Below are positions 25,450 to 34,728 of a stretch of DNA of 64,000 nucleotides, piece by piece; within the stretch, counting starts at the first letter, position 1, and every line of letters starts with the position of its first letter. The position numbers and the translations under genes were made by a program. The notes below the pieces were generated by a model. It made no database searches, had not been told where the DNA came from, and was given only the letters and a program-made list of their open reading frames with translations. The stretch covers positions 7,564,001-7,628,000 of the forward strand of contig NZ_CP011533.1 of NCBI RefSeq assembly GCF_001704275.1. Reading direction: 5' to 3'. The DNA comes from Streptomyces noursei ATCC 11455. GTDB lineage: Bacteria > Actinomycetota > Actinomycetes > Streptomycetales > Streptomycetaceae.

Positions 25450-25794
25450 TTGGCACTTTCTTGCGCGGACATGATGGCGGAAGCGGCGGCGGAGTACGAG
25501 GCTCTGCCGCTGGAGACGCGGGCCGGTGACACGGTCCAGCTCCGCAACATCCTCATGCTGCCCAGCGACGGCCTGACGGCCGCCCGCGCCATCCTGGCGC
25601 GCTTCGGTGAGACCGGGGCGGAGGAGCTGGAGGAGCTGGTGCCGAAGATCCGTGACCTTCTCCTCCTGGTGGCCGACAATCCGGCCGCACTGGCGGCGGA
25701 GATGGAGGACTGGCCGCTGGCCGTGTTCGTCCGCACCGTCGGTGAGTGGCAGGCGGAGACCCAGGTGGGGGAAGCTCCGCGCTCGGACAGCTAG
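25450..25794 (+). CDS. Tail assembly chaperone, short form (gpG-like)
   Basis: The protein has 114 residues from TTG 25450. It is a mostly helical protein (MMAEAAAEYEALPLETRA, LVPKIRDLLLLVADNPAAL). It ends shortly after a GGGGGAA run where ribosomes can slip back one base to make the longer gpGT form. Its place between tail tube and tape measure is diagnostic of siphoviruses. Confidence 0.85.
   Translation: MALSCADMMAEAAAEYEALPLETRAGDTVQLRNILMLPSDGLTAARAILARFGETGAEELEELVPKIRDLLLLVADNPAALAAEMEDWPLAVFVRTVGEWQAETQVGEAPRSDS
25767..25773 (+). promoter_or_regulatory. Programmed -1 frameshift site GGGGGAA
   Basis: The run spans the codons GTG GGG GAA. A slip of one base changes reading to GGG GGA AGC TCC and joins the gpG frame to the open frame ending at 26204. 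Classic G-rich slippery heptamer; the first tRNA re-pairs perfectly. Confidence 0.75.
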
Positions 25795-26204
25795 TCGATC
25801 AGGGCCACGGCGGGGCACTGCGGGCGGACCTCCAGCGGTTTTACGGTCTGGACTTGGCCGACGTGTGGAGAGGCGCCCTTACGCCCCGCCGGGCCTGGCA
25901 GCTCACCGAGCATCTGCCCCCGGATTCCGCCCTGGCCGCATCGCTGGCCGGCGGTCCCGAACATCGTGGCTGGACGGTGCAAACGCACCTGCTGGCCGCC
26001 CTGTTGGACGCCGTGCGCTTCGCCGACGCCAACAACGTCCGCGTCTCTGGCGGGCGACTCAAGCGGGACCCGGTTCCCGTTCCCGTTCCACAGGTCAAGG
26101 CGGACAAGCACGAGCGGCCACGCCTTGACCTGTCCAGACACCCCTTGGCCAAGCCCATTGCACCAGGGGGTAAGTCATGGCCGGCCCCGGAGGCCGCGAG
26201 GTAG
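25771..26204 (+). CDS. Tail assembly chaperone extension (T part of gpGT)
   Basis: This frame has no convincing start of its own and is reached by -1 slippage at 25767-25773. It encodes about 144 residues (SSALGQLVDQGHGGALRADL, FYGLDLADVWRGALTPRRAW, VQTHLLAALLDAVRFADANN) with a Pro-rich basic end. In lambda-type tails the G part binds the tape measure while the T part binds tail tube subunits. Its end overlaps the tape-measure start. Confidence 0.8.
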
Positions 26205-28864
26205 GGCGCCTTTCGATCCGTGTCCTCCCCGACACGTCGAACTTCGCCACCAGTCTCCAGCGGTACCTAGACCGCATCGAGCGGCGAGCCCGCGTCCAAG
26301 TGCAGGCCGTCCCGGACCTGGAAGGTTTCCGCGAACGCCTGAACGCCAAGCTGGCGCGGGTCCGTGCACGGGTCCGTGTGACCGTGGACCCGGACTTGTC
26401 GGAGTTCCGTTCCCGGCTTCGTGAACGTCTCCAGGGCGCGAACGCGGGCCTCGGGGTCAAGCTGGAGGTTTCCGAACGGGAGATAGCCCGGCTGCGCCGG
26501 GAGCTGGCGCGCATCCGGCCCCCGATGACGGTCCCGGCCCGCGTCGAGGCGGACCGGGACCGGCTGGCCACACTGGCCCGGGACGTGTCCCACGTCGGAG
26601 ACAGCTCCGGCGGCGCCGGCCGCAAGGTGCTGTCCCTGCTCGGGACGCTGGGCAAGCTGTCCACGGCCGCCTCCAGCATCCCGGCGGTGGCGGGTCTGTC
26701 GTCCGCCATCGCGTCCATGGCCCCCGCGGCCGGGGTGGCCGCTCCGGCCGTCCTGGCGCTGGCATCGGCCGGCGTGGCTTTGAAGGTCGGCATGTCCGGG
26801 GTCTCCGACGCCCTGTCGGGCGACGCGGAGGCCATGGAGAAACTGGCCCCGGCCGCCAGGGACTTCGTCAGCCAGACCAAGGCTCTGGGGCCGGCCTGGG
26901 ACAAGGTGAAACGTTCCGTCCAAGGCAACCTGTTCCGCGGCTTGGGTGACACCCTGACGCGGACCGCGAACTCCGTCCTGCCTGTCCTGCGGACGGAGCT
27001 GTCCGCGACCGCCTCCGCCCTGAACGCCATGGGCAAGGACACGCTGGTCGCGGCTCGCACGCTGGCCCAGGACGGCGCGCTGGGCCAGGCCCTTCAGGGG
27101 GCGACCCGGGGCCTTCAGAACCTGCGCGGCCTTCCCGCAACAGTCCTCCAGGGTCTGGTCCAGCTCGGCGCCGCAGCGGCTCCGACGTGGGAGCGGATGA
27201 CCGCCTCCATGGGCCAGGGCCTGGACCGCCTCCGGGCCAAGATGGACCGGTCGTTTGCGTCGGGCGCCATGCAAGAGTCCATCGAGGCCGCTGTAGGCGT
27301 GGCCCGCCAGTTCGGCGGCGTCCTGGCCAATGTCGGTCGGGCCCTGGGCAACGTCCTGGGGGCGGCGGCCCAAGCCGGCGGCGGAGCCCTCCAGGTCCTC
27401 TCGGAGCTGGCAGCCACGGCCGCCAAGGTCACCGCGACACCGGAGGCCCAGGAGACGTTCCGCGCGCTGTTCGAGACCGTTTCGGCGGTCGGCCGGGCCG
27501 TCTCGACGATCTTGGGCGGTGCGCTGAAGGCGGCCATGCCGCTGTTGAACACGCTGGTCACGACCCTGGCCGGGCCGATGCAGAGCGCGGCCGGCACCCT
27601 GGCCCCGGTCTTCGTTCAACTGGCCCAGAGCTTGGGGGCTGGACTTGCCCCGGTGGTCAAGGTGGTGGCCCAGGCCCTGGCGGCGATTCTGCCGATTGCG
27701 GCGGAACTCGTCTCACAACTGGCCGGTGCTCTTGGCCCCGTCCTGGAAACCGTCGGCAAACTGGTCGGCCAGATCGCGTCCGCGCTGCTCACGGCCCTAA
27801 AGCCAATCCTGGACCAGCTCCCGACCATCCTGGGGCCGATTCTGTCGGTGATTGGGGAACTGGCGCCGATTCTCGGTGACCTGGTGGGCCAGTTGATCAC
27901 TGCCCTGGCTCCCGCCCTGGCGACGATCGGCAAAGCACTCGGGGAACTCCTGGTCGCCTGCGCCCCGTTGATCACCGCCCTGGGCACGTTGCTGGCCGAT
28001 GCGTTGAAGGCCCTCGTGCCTGTCATCACGCCGGTGATCACGCTGGTGGGCAAGGTCGCCGGCGTCCTGGCGGAGCTGGCGTCGAAGTACATCACCACCA
28101 TCGTGGTCCCGGCGGTCAAGGCCATCGCGGCGTTGCTGCGCGGCGACTTCTCCGGCGCCTTGGACGCGGCCAAGGCCGCCCTTTCCGGTCTCGGCAAGTT
28201 CTTCGGGGCCATCTTTTCCAAGATCGGCTCCGTCGTTCTGTCCGGCGTTTCCGCCGTGGTCGGATACTTCGCTGACCTGGCGTCGCGGGCGTGGGACCAG
28301 GTCAAGACCATGGGCTCCAACGTGGCGGACGCGGCGCGGTCGGCCATGTCGTCCATGGGCGACAAGATTTCCAGCGGGATCGGTTCGGCTGTCGGGTTCC
28401 TCCGCACCCTTCCCGGACGGGCCCGCGATGCGCTGGGCAACTTGGGCTCCACGCTCTGGGACGCCGGAGCGTCCCTGATCCGCGGGTTCATCAACGGCAT
28501 CTCGTCCATGATCTCCAGCCTGAAGAACAAGCTGGGCAGCATCACCAACATGCTGCCGGACTGGAAGGGGCCGGCGGAGCTGGACGCCCGCATCCTGACC
28601 CCGAACGGCCGGCTGTTGCTGAAGGGCTTCATGCAGGGCATCGAGGACCAGGTCCCAGCGCTCAAACGTCAACTTGGCGGCATCACGGCCGACATGCCGG
28701 CCATGGTCGGCCGGCCGGTACTGGCCCAGGTCGAACAGACCCGGCCCGGCCCGTCGAGGGACCGCGCGTCGGCCGCAATCAACATTGATCACTTTCACGC
28801 CGGCGACATGCAGCCTGCCCAGGTCGCGCGTGAACTGGACTGGCTCATGAAGGCGAGGGGGTGA
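26177..28864 (+). CDS. Tape measure protein
   Basis: The protein has 895 residues from ATG 26177, overlapping the gpGT stop. The N-terminus has DUF-like tandem segments (RRARVQVQAVPDLEGFRERL and VRVTVDPDLSEFRSRLRERL). A long Ala/Leu-rich helical region with hydrophobic stretches (LAPVVKVVAQALAAILPIAA) follows, and the C-terminus holds WNKI-like repeats (WDQVKTMGSNVADAARSAMS). At about 0.15 nm per residue this predicts a tail near 130 nm. No muramidase or peptidase motif is evident. Confidence 0.9.
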   Translation: MAGPGGREVGRLSIRVLPDTSNFATSLQRYLDRIERRARVQVQAVPDLEGFRERLNAKLARVRARVRVTVDPDLSEFRSRLRERLQGANAGLGVKLEVSEREIARLRRELARIRPPMTVPARVEADRDRLATLARDVSHVGDSSGGAGRKVLSLLGTLGKLSTAASSIPAVAGLSSAIASMAPAAGVAAPAVLALASAGVALKVGMSGVSDALSGDAEAMEKLAPAARDFVSQTKALGPAWDKVKRSVQGNLFRGLGDTLTRTANSVLPVLRTELSATASALNAMGKDTLVAARTLAQDGALGQALQGATRGLQNLRGLPATVLQGLVQLGAAAAPTWERMTASMGQGLDRLRAKMDRSFASGAMQESIEAAVGVARQFGGVLANVGRALGNVLGAAAQAGGGALQVLSELAATAAKVTATPEAQETFRALFETVSAVGRAVSTILGGALKAAMPLLNTLVTTLAGPMQSAAGTLAPVFVQLAQSLGAGLAPVVKVVAQALAAILPIAAELVSQLAGALGPVLETVGKLVGQIASALLTALKPILDQLPTILGPILSVIGELAPILGDLVGQLITALAPALATIGKALGELLVACAPLITALGTLLADALKALVPVITPVITLVGKVAGVLAELASKYITTIVVPAVKAIAALLRGDFSGALDAAKAALSGLGKFFGAIFSKIGSVVLSGVSAVVGYFADLASRAWDQVKTMGSNVADAARSAMSSMGDKISSGIGSAVGFLRTLPGRARDALGNLGSTLWDAGASLIRGFINGISSMISSLKNKLGSITNMLPDWKGPAELDARILTPNGRLLLKGFMQGIEDQVPALKRQLGGITADMPAMVGRPVLAQVEQTRPGPSRDRASAAINIDHFHAGDMQPAQVARELDWLMKARG

Positions 28865-28865
28865 C

Positions 28866-29765
28866 GTGCCACAACTACTGAACACCCCGGGGGACCAGGT
28901 CACCCAGGACGGGCAGATCCAATACGGCGGTCTGCTCATGGGAGAGACCACGGAGTACGTGGGCGAGCAACTGACAGGGTGGGACGATCTCCCCGACCTG
29001 GACATGGCCACCGTGCTCCGCCCGACCCAACACGGCGGATGGCCCGGCCACCTCCTGGCCGGCACCCGCACCCTCCAGTTCGACTTCATGATCCTGCCGG
29101 ACACTGTGGAGCGCTTCCCCGCGCTCCTAGCCGAACTCCGCCGGGCGACCGCCCCGACCCAGCGGGAACAAGACCTGGTAGTTCAACTCGCCGGAGCACG
29201 ACGGCTGATGCGGGGGCGGGTGACCCGGCGGGCCCTGCCGGCAGACCGCCGATACACCCGCGGGGAGCCGTACGGGTCGGTGGTGTGGGAGTGCTCCGAC
29301 CCCCGCCGGTACGAGACCCAGGAGAACCGCGTCACCTGCGGGCTACCAGCCCCGGAACCCGGCCTGGACTGGACGGACGGCGGCCTGGACTACCCCCTGG
29401 AGTGGGGCGTCACAGGGTCCACCGGCACCCTCGCGGCGCCCAACCTCGGCGAGGCCCCGGCGCATCCGATTGTCGAGTTCCGGGGCCCAGTGGTCCGTCC
29501 CTCCCTGCTCCAGCTCCACACCGGACGCCGCCTGGAGTACGACATCACCCTCACGGCGTCCGATGTCCTGCGCGTCGACTGCGCCGAGGGGACAGCCGTC
29601 CTCAACGACACCGCGTCACGGCTCTACACCGTGACCGCCCGCAGCGCCCCGGAGCAAACGTTCACGTTCGACCCCGGGGTCTCCGTCCTGGCCTTCCGGG
29701 CGGCGCCCGGTACCTACGACCCCCTGGCGTCCGTCACCGCGCGGTGGCGGTCGGCTTTCTGGTGA
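28866..29765 (+). CDS. Distal tail protein (Dit-like)
   Basis: The protein has 299 residues from GTG 28866, one base after the tape-measure stop. Actinophage Dit-type sequence: IQYGGLLMGETTEYVGEQLT near the N-terminus, then the ring domain with LAGTRTLQFDFMILPDTVE, and a galectin-like C-terminal domain (HPIVEFRGPVVRPSLLQLHT). It forms the hub linking tube and tip. Confidence 0.8.
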   Translation: MPQLLNTPGDQVTQDGQIQYGGLLMGETTEYVGEQLTGWDDLPDLDMATVLRPTQHGGWPGHLLAGTRTLQFDFMILPDTVERFPALLAELRRATAPTQREQDLVVQLAGARRLMRGRVTRRALPADRRYTRGEPYGSVVWECSDPRRYETQENRVTCGLPAPEPGLDWTDGGLDYPLEWGVTGSTGTLAAPNLGEAPAHPIVEFRGPVVRPSLLQLHTGRRLEYDITLTASDVLRVDCAEGTAVLNDTASRLYTVTARSAPEQTFTFDPGVSVLAFRAAPGTYDPLASVTARWRSAFW

Positions 29766-29774
29766 GAGGCAACA

Positions 29775-30836
29775 TTGACTGTACGTAGTGGCTGGCTGGT
29801 CAACCGGGATGCCCCGGGCGGCGGACAGACCCGGGCGGACACCCGACTGGTGCCCGTCGGCACCTGGACCCCGAACGCCGAACTCACCTCGCGCGGCGGC
29901 GTCGTCCCCGGCGGGAACCCGTTCGCCCTGACCTCGGCCGGCGCGATGCAATGCACCATCGGCACCGGCCGCGCCGTGATCAGCGGCAGTTCCGTACAGG
30001 GGGCGTACCCGGTGGCGGTGACGGAGCCGGAGACGCTGACGATCGCGGACGGAGACGCGCAGTATCCGCGGAAGGACGCTGTCTTCCTGCGGGTCTATGA
30101 CTCCGCCTACGACGGGTCGGACCAGTCCACGGCCGCGCTGATCGTTGCGCAGGGCACGCCGTCCGCCCACCCGGAGGCGCCCGTGGCCTCCGGGACGGCA
30201 GAGAAGCTGTACGAGATCACGGTGCCGCCGGGCACGTCCGCCGGTACGGGCGGTATCGACTGGGCCACCGCCGTCTCCGACCGTCGCCGGACCACCGTGT
30301 CCCTGGGCGGTATCCAGGCCGGTGGCTGGGGCCTGGGATACAGCGGCGCCTACCCCGGCCAGTACCGGGACAACGGCCGTGGCCTGGAGCGCTGGGACGG
30401 CAACGGCTGGCGCAGCGTGGCAGAACGCCATTACGTCGCCGTCCGCAAGGACGATGCCTACAACCTTGCGGCGAACCGCTACACCCCGGTCCGGTGGAGC
30501 GGCACGGACGCGCGCACCGACGCAACGATGTGGACGCCGACGAACCCCACCCGTCTGGTCGCGCCCGTCGGCGGCCTCTACACCGTCTACGCCCAACAGA
30601 CGTGGCCCGGCGGGGCCGAACAGGCCCGCGTCATGGTCACCAAGAACGGTGGCGTCCGGGAGTGGCACATGTCGTTCGTCGCCCGGTCCAACGGTGGGCA
30701 AGGGCATGCCTCGTCCCTTCCCGTTGTGCTCCAGGCCGGTGACTTCGTAGAGGTGAGCCTCTACACGGCGGCTGCCCTGGACCAAGTTCCCGGGCGGTAC
30801 AGCATCGCCGCGCTGCGGTGGGAGGGCCCGGCGTGA
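29775..30836 (+). CDS. Minor tail protein with C1q-like C-terminal domain
   Basis: The protein has 353 residues from TTG 29775. The N-terminal half resembles tail-tip baseplate-associated proteins (YPVAVTEPETLTIADGDAQY, YEITVPPGTSAG). The last 130 residues form a jelly-roll of C1q/TNF type (HYVAVRKDDAYNLAANRYTP, GGLYTVYAQQTWPG, YSIAALRWEG). Such trimeric heads often bind host surfaces, so this is a receptor-binding candidate. Confidence 0.75.
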   Translation: MTVRSGWLVNRDAPGGGQTRADTRLVPVGTWTPNAELTSRGGVVPGGNPFALTSAGAMQCTIGTGRAVISGSSVQGAYPVAVTEPETLTIADGDAQYPRKDAVFLRVYDSAYDGSDQSTAALIVAQGTPSAHPEAPVASGTAEKLYEITVPPGTSAGTGGIDWATAVSDRRRTTVSLGGIQAGGWGLGYSGAYPGQYRDNGRGLERWDGNGWRSVAERHYVAVRKDDAYNLAANRYTPVRWSGTDARTDATMWTPTNPTRLVAPVGGLYTVYAQQTWPGGAEQARVMVTKNGGVREWHMSFVARSNGGQGHASSLPVVLQAGDFVEVSLYTAAALDQVPGRYSIAALRWEGPA

Positions 30837-32629
30837 CCACCACCAACTCCCGCGCGGTGGATACGTATCAGCGTTGGGCGGAGCTGGAGGCGGCGGAGAC
30901 CTACGGGACGGATTACCGCCTGGATATCCGTCCTACGTCCTCCCGCGTCGCCCACCTGGCCATCCACGGTGGCGGCATCGAGGCCGGCACCACGGAACTG
31001 GCCTCTGCTGTCGCCAGTGCGACCGGCGGCCAGTTCTACTCCATGGTGGGCCTGAAGAGTGCCGACAACCGTTCGTTGCACCTGACTTCGACGCGCTACG
31101 ACGAGCCCCAGGCCCTGGCCCTTCAGGCCCGGGTGCCCTACACCGTGAGCTACCACGGCCTGGCCGGTACGGCTCCGATCACACACCTGGGCGGGGCAGA
31201 CACGGAGTCCGCGGCCCGCATCGGCCGGGCCCTGGAGGCCGCCGGGTTCGCGGTGGAGTACGGCACGGCGGAAGACGTCAACGGCGATGACCCCGACAAC
31301 GTCACCAACCGCAACACCCGCCGTGCAGGCGTTCAGTTGGAAATCACTAGGACCCAGCGGGCAGCCTGGTTCCCCGACGGAGACCTCTCGCGCACCATGC
31401 GGGAGTCCGGCCGGCGCACCGAGGAGTTCTACCGGTACGTGGAGACCATCCGGTCCGTGGTCGCGCCGCTCGATGGCGGGGCAGTGCCGGATGACGGACT
31501 GGACTGGGGCCAGACGGAACCGGACCTCCCCCTGGCCGGCTACCGGTTCCTGTTCACCGACCTGCGCACGGACCAGCTCTTGGACGTGCTCCCCGTCCAA
31601 CAGGTCGCCTTCGACGACTACATAGGCAAGACCGGAACACTGCGGGGAACTCTCGCGGTGCCGGATGAAGCGACGGCCGCGCGGATCAAGGCGGCCGTGC
31701 AGCCCGGTCGGACGGCGCTGTGGGTGGAGCGCGGCCGGGATCTGTGGTGGGGCGGCATCGTCTGGACGGCCACGCCGGCCGTCGACGACCGGGGCTCGGT
31801 GAGTGTTGCCCTTCAGGCGGCCACGTTCGACTCCTACTGGGACCACCGGGAGATCCGGGACACCCTGGAGGCCCGGCAGTTGGACCAGTTCGACATTGCC
31901 CGGTCCCTGGCGGCGTACGCGGCCGGCAAGGCCGGCGGGGACATCGGCATCCAGATCGACTACGCCGGCACGTCCGGCGTCAAGCGGGACCGGACCTACT
32001 CCCGGTACGACGCAACCCCGGTACGGGAAGCCCTGGACCGCCTGGCGGCCGTCGAGAACGGCTTTGAGTGGCGCATCCAGGTCTACCGCGAGACGGAGAC
32101 CGGCGAACGCGTCAAACGGCTTCAGCTTGGCTATCCGAAGATCCAGGCCGGGTCCGTGCCGGTGATGCTGACCTACCCGGGCAACGTCCTGGCCTACTCC
32201 TGGCCGCAGGACGCCACCGGCATGGCCAACACCTGGCAGAGCCGGGGAGCGACAGGCAACCAGAACCAGGCTGAAGAGTCTCACCCGCTCATGTCCACCG
32301 AGTGGTCCTACCCCGAGAAGTTGAAGGAAGGGTGGCCCCGTCTGGACGGGCACAGCGACTACAACAGCGTGGAGAAGCTGACCACGTTGGACGAGCACGC
32401 CAAGGCAGATCTGGCCCGCGCCAGAGAGTCAGTGGTGATCCCGTCCGTGCGGGTCCGCCTGGACGGAGAAGTAACGCCCGCGCTCCTCGGCGCGACCGTC
32501 CGGCTCCGCATCCGCGACACATGGTTCTCCGGTGGCCTGGACGCCACTTTCCGGGTGGTGGGCCTGAGCGTCACCCCTGATCAGCGCGGCCAACAGGAGT
32601 CCGCGGAGATGTACTTGGAGGCGGCCTAG
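30833..32629 (+). CDS. Poly-gamma-glutamate hydrolase-like domain fused to minor tail protein
   Basis: The protein has 598 residues from GTG 30833 (GTGA overlap with the previous stop; GGGAGGG upstream). Residues about 22-205 resemble the zinc-dependent poly-gamma-glutamate hydrolase family (PghP/DUF867): VAHLAIHGGGIEAGTTELAS (H45, E50, E55) and VPYTVSYHGL (H108) as candidate metal ligands, then the late NVTNRNTRRAGVQLEITRTQ. From about residue 220 it becomes an actinophage minor tail protein (YRFLFTDLRTDQLLDVLP, WGGIVWTATPAVDDRGSVSV). The enzyme would sit at the tail tip and could clear a polymer from the cell surface. Confidence 0.8.
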   Translation: MTTTNSRAVDTYQRWAELEAAETYGTDYRLDIRPTSSRVAHLAIHGGGIEAGTTELASAVASATGGQFYSMVGLKSADNRSLHLTSTRYDEPQALALQARVPYTVSYHGLAGTAPITHLGGADTESAARIGRALEAAGFAVEYGTAEDVNGDDPDNVTNRNTRRAGVQLEITRTQRAAWFPDGDLSRTMRESGRRTEEFYRYVETIRSVVAPLDGGAVPDDGLDWGQTEPDLPLAGYRFLFTDLRTDQLLDVLPVQQVAFDDYIGKTGTLRGTLAVPDEATAARIKAAVQPGRTALWVERGRDLWWGGIVWTATPAVDDRGSVSVALQAATFDSYWDHREIRDTLEARQLDQFDIARSLAAYAAGKAGGDIGIQIDYAGTSGVKRDRTYSRYDATPVREALDRLAAVENGFEWRIQVYRETETGERVKRLQLGYPKIQAGSVPVMLTYPGNVLAYSWPQDATGMANTWQSRGATGNQNQAEESHPLMSTEWSYPEKLKEGWPRLDGHSDYNSVEKLTTLDEHAKADLARARESVVIPSVRVRLDGEVTPALLGATVRLRIRDTWFSGGLDATFRVVGLSVTPDQRGQQESAEMYLEAA

Positions 32630-33327
32630 TGGCGATCGTCCCGCAGGACCTGACCGACCGTATCCGGCGTCTGGAGGCGCAAGTACGGATGCTGACCACG
32701 GCCGCCAACCGGCGGCCAGCCATGAATCAAGTTGTCCACGGTGACGTGAAGATCGGGGAGGGCGGCAGCCTCTCGGTTCGGCAACCCGGCGGCGCGGAGA
32801 CCTTCCGTGCGGGCGAGGTAGGCCCGATCGCGGGGGAACACGCGCTAGTGGTTCGACGCCGGGACGGTAGCGAGGCGTTTTCGGTGTGGAACGGCACCCC
32901 GACGGGGCAGGCCCAGGCCGTCCGCATCAAGGACGCCCAAGGGAACGAAATCGTCTCGGAGGACGTGGTGGGTGGCGGGCTGGCCCGCCCACATCTGCCC
33001 GTCGTGATGAGCCCGGCGCAGGCGGTTGACTGGCCTTCCACCGAGGCCACCGACTGGACGGACCTCCAAGTGGCCTGGCCGGAGGCCCAACACCCGCGCA
33101 TGGAGGTTTTCGCGCAGGCCACCGCCAACGGCCCCGGCGGGGACTTCCGCATCACCGTGGACGGCCAGACCGTGGCCTCCGGCCCCGTCGGCAAACCCAT
33201 CCAGGCCGCATTCAAGATCCCTGGCTATCGGTTCGGGGCGCATCCGGAGATCAAGTTGCAGGCCCGCGCCAAGGCCAACTCGGTTGTGTGGGCCTGCGTG
33301 CAGCGCCTGTACGGCGTCGCGTCCTGA
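32629..33327 (+). CDS. Minor tail protein
   Basis: The protein has 232 residues from GTG 32629, sharing one base with the previous stop. An N-terminal coiled coil (LTDRIRRLEAQVRMLTTAAN) and beta repeats (VHGDVKIGEGGSLSVRQPGG; VRIKDAQGNEIVSEDVVGGG) resemble actinophage tail fibre or tip proteins. The end is beta-rich. Role: probably structural at the tail tip. Confidence 0.7.
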   Translation: MAIVPQDLTDRIRRLEAQVRMLTTAANRRPAMNQVVHGDVKIGEGGSLSVRQPGGAETFRAGEVGPIAGEHALVVRRRDGSEAFSVWNGTPTGQAQAVRIKDAQGNEIVSEDVVGGGLARPHLPVVMSPAQAVDWPSTEATDWTDLQVAWPEAQHPRMEVFAQATANGPGGDFRITVDGQTVASGPVGKPIQAAFKIPGYRFGAHPEIKLQARAKANSVVWACVQRLYGVAS

Positions 33328-33344
33328 CCCACCCACGTTCACAC

Positions 33345-33372
33345 GGCCCCGTCGGCCACTACCGGCGGGGCC
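33345..33372 (+). terminator. Terminator after tail genes
   Basis: Stem GGCCCCG/CGGGGCC with a 14-base loop, followed by TTTCC. It lies between the tail fibre and endolysin genes. Confidence 0.65.
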
Positions 33373-33400
33373 TTTCCACGCACGACAGAAGGAGGATGGC

Positions 33401-34432
33401 TTGGCGCAGGCCGCAGACGTGATCCGCATAGCGCGCGGAGAGATCGGCTACCGCGAGGGATTCAGCGGAGGCCACTGGAATAACCACCAGCGCTACAGCC
33501 CGGCCGTGCCGGGCCTGGAGTGGTCCCAGAACCAAGCATGGTGCGCCACGTTCGTCTCCTGGTGCGCCAGGCAGGCAGGCGCCGGGTCCCTGTTCCCCGT
33601 GACCGCGTCGGTGTGGACGGCCTACAACTGGTTCCGCTCCCGGGGTCGGTACTCCGCGTACCCGGCCATCGGTGCCCAGGTGATCTACGGCCGGTCAGCG
33701 AACTCGCACACCGGCATCGTGGTGGCGTACGACGCGAACACGATCACCACCGTGGAAGGCAATACCTCCGTGACCGGGTCGGCAGAGGGGGACGGCGTCT
33801 ACCTCAAGCGCCGCAATCGCCGGGACGCCTACGTCCACGGGTACGGCCTGCCGCAGTACGCGGAGGGCGTAACCACCGCGGACCCGGCCCTGAAGGGGAA
33901 GCGCGGGTTCGTCTACAAGACTGCCGCCTCCGGTCCGGCCTCCAGCGGGTCCCACGCCGGTTCGGGCACGGGCAAGACGGTGGTGGTGAAGGCCGGCCAG
34001 ACCCTGGGCAAGATCGCCGCCTCCGCCGGTGTCTCCCTGGCCGCGCTCCTGGCGATCAATCCCCAGGTGAAGAATCCGGACGTGATCCACCCGGGCGACA
34101 GGATCACCGTTCCGGAGAAGGGCACCCAGCCTCCGGCCAAGGCCAAGCCGGTGGTGTCCCTGGCCCATATCCGCGCGGCGGCCGTCCGCGACCCGGACCG
34201 GGGCCCGGGCGGCACCACCTATCCCTCCGACGTGCGCCCCGTGGAGTCGGCACTGCATGCAGAGGGCCTGTTGGACTCCAAGTGGTGCGACGGGTCGTTC
34301 GGGTCCATGACCCGCATCGCGTACGCGAACTGGCAGCAGCGGACCGGCGTCGGCGGACCGCCGGACGGCATCCCCGGAATCGCCTCGCTCCGCCTCCTGG
34401 GCAATAAGCACGGGTTCACCGTGGAGGGGTAA
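33401..34432 (+). CDS. Endolysin: CHAP peptidase, LysM and peptidoglycan-binding domains
   Basis: The protein has 343 residues from TTG 33401, directly after AAGGAGGATGGC. An N-terminal CHAP-type amidase/peptidase has catalytic Cys in NQAWCATFVSWCARQ and His in SANSHTGIVVAYD. A LysM repeat (KTVVVKAGQTLGKIAASAGV ... PGDRITVP) and a C-terminal peptidoglycan-binding helix set (RPVESALHAEGLLDSKWCDG) follow. It degrades peptidoglycan at lysis. No signal peptide, so export needs a holin; two candidates follow. Confidence 0.9.
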   Translation: MAQAADVIRIARGEIGYREGFSGGHWNNHQRYSPAVPGLEWSQNQAWCATFVSWCARQAGAGSLFPVTASVWTAYNWFRSRGRYSAYPAIGAQVIYGRSANSHTGIVVAYDANTITTVEGNTSVTGSAEGDGVYLKRRNRRDAYVHGYGLPQYAEGVTTADPALKGKRGFVYKTAASGPASSGSHAGSGTGKTVVVKAGQTLGKIAASAGVSLAALLAINPQVKNPDVIHPGDRITVPEKGTQPPAKAKPVVSLAHIRAAAVRDPDRGPGGTTYPSDVRPVESALHAEGLLDSKWCDGSFGSMTRIAYANWQQRTGVGGPPDGIPGIASLRLLGNKHGFTVEG

Positions 34433-34435
34433 GCG

Positions 34436-34678
34436 GTGAACGACCGGGACGAAGTGGGCGCCGTGGTGATCGGGGCCCGCGAAATCTATGACGAGCTGGT
34501 GGCGCTCCGGGGCGACGTGCGGGGCCTGACCCAGACCCATGAAGCCGTCAGCCAGACCCTGGCCGACCATGAAAGCCGGCTGCGGGGCCTGGAGCGCTGG
34601 CGCTACGCCCTGCCCCTGGCCGCAGTCACCTCCCTGGGCACGCTGATCGCGGCCCTGGTCAAGGCCGCCGGGTCGTAA
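34436..34678 (+). CDS. Holin-associated small membrane protein (XhlA-like)
   Basis: The protein has 80 residues from GTG 34436, three bases after the endolysin stop. A coiled coil (LVALRGDVRGLTQTHEAVSQ, HESRLRGLERWRY) is followed by one C-terminal transmembrane helix (ALPLAAVTSLGTLIAALVKA). This is the architecture of hemolysin XhlA-type proteins in lysis cassettes. It may act with the second membrane protein at 35301. Confidence 0.7.
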   Translation: MNDRDEVGAVVIGAREIYDELVALRGDVRGLTQTHEAVSQTLADHESRLRGLERWRYALPLAAVTSLGTLIAALVKAAGS

Positions 34679-34692
34679 CGGCCCCCAGCGCA
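34672..34692 (+). promoter_or_regulatory. Repeated phage motif, copy 2
   Basis: GTCGTAACGGCCCCCAGCGCA matches the motif (AACGGCCCCCAGCGCAT). Its CCAGCGC also pairs with GCGCTGG at 34715-34721 to form a hairpin just before the dNMP kinase start. Confidence 0.5.
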
Positions 34693-34728
34693 TTCGGGCA
34701 CATCACGCCCCCTCGCGCTGGAGGACTT

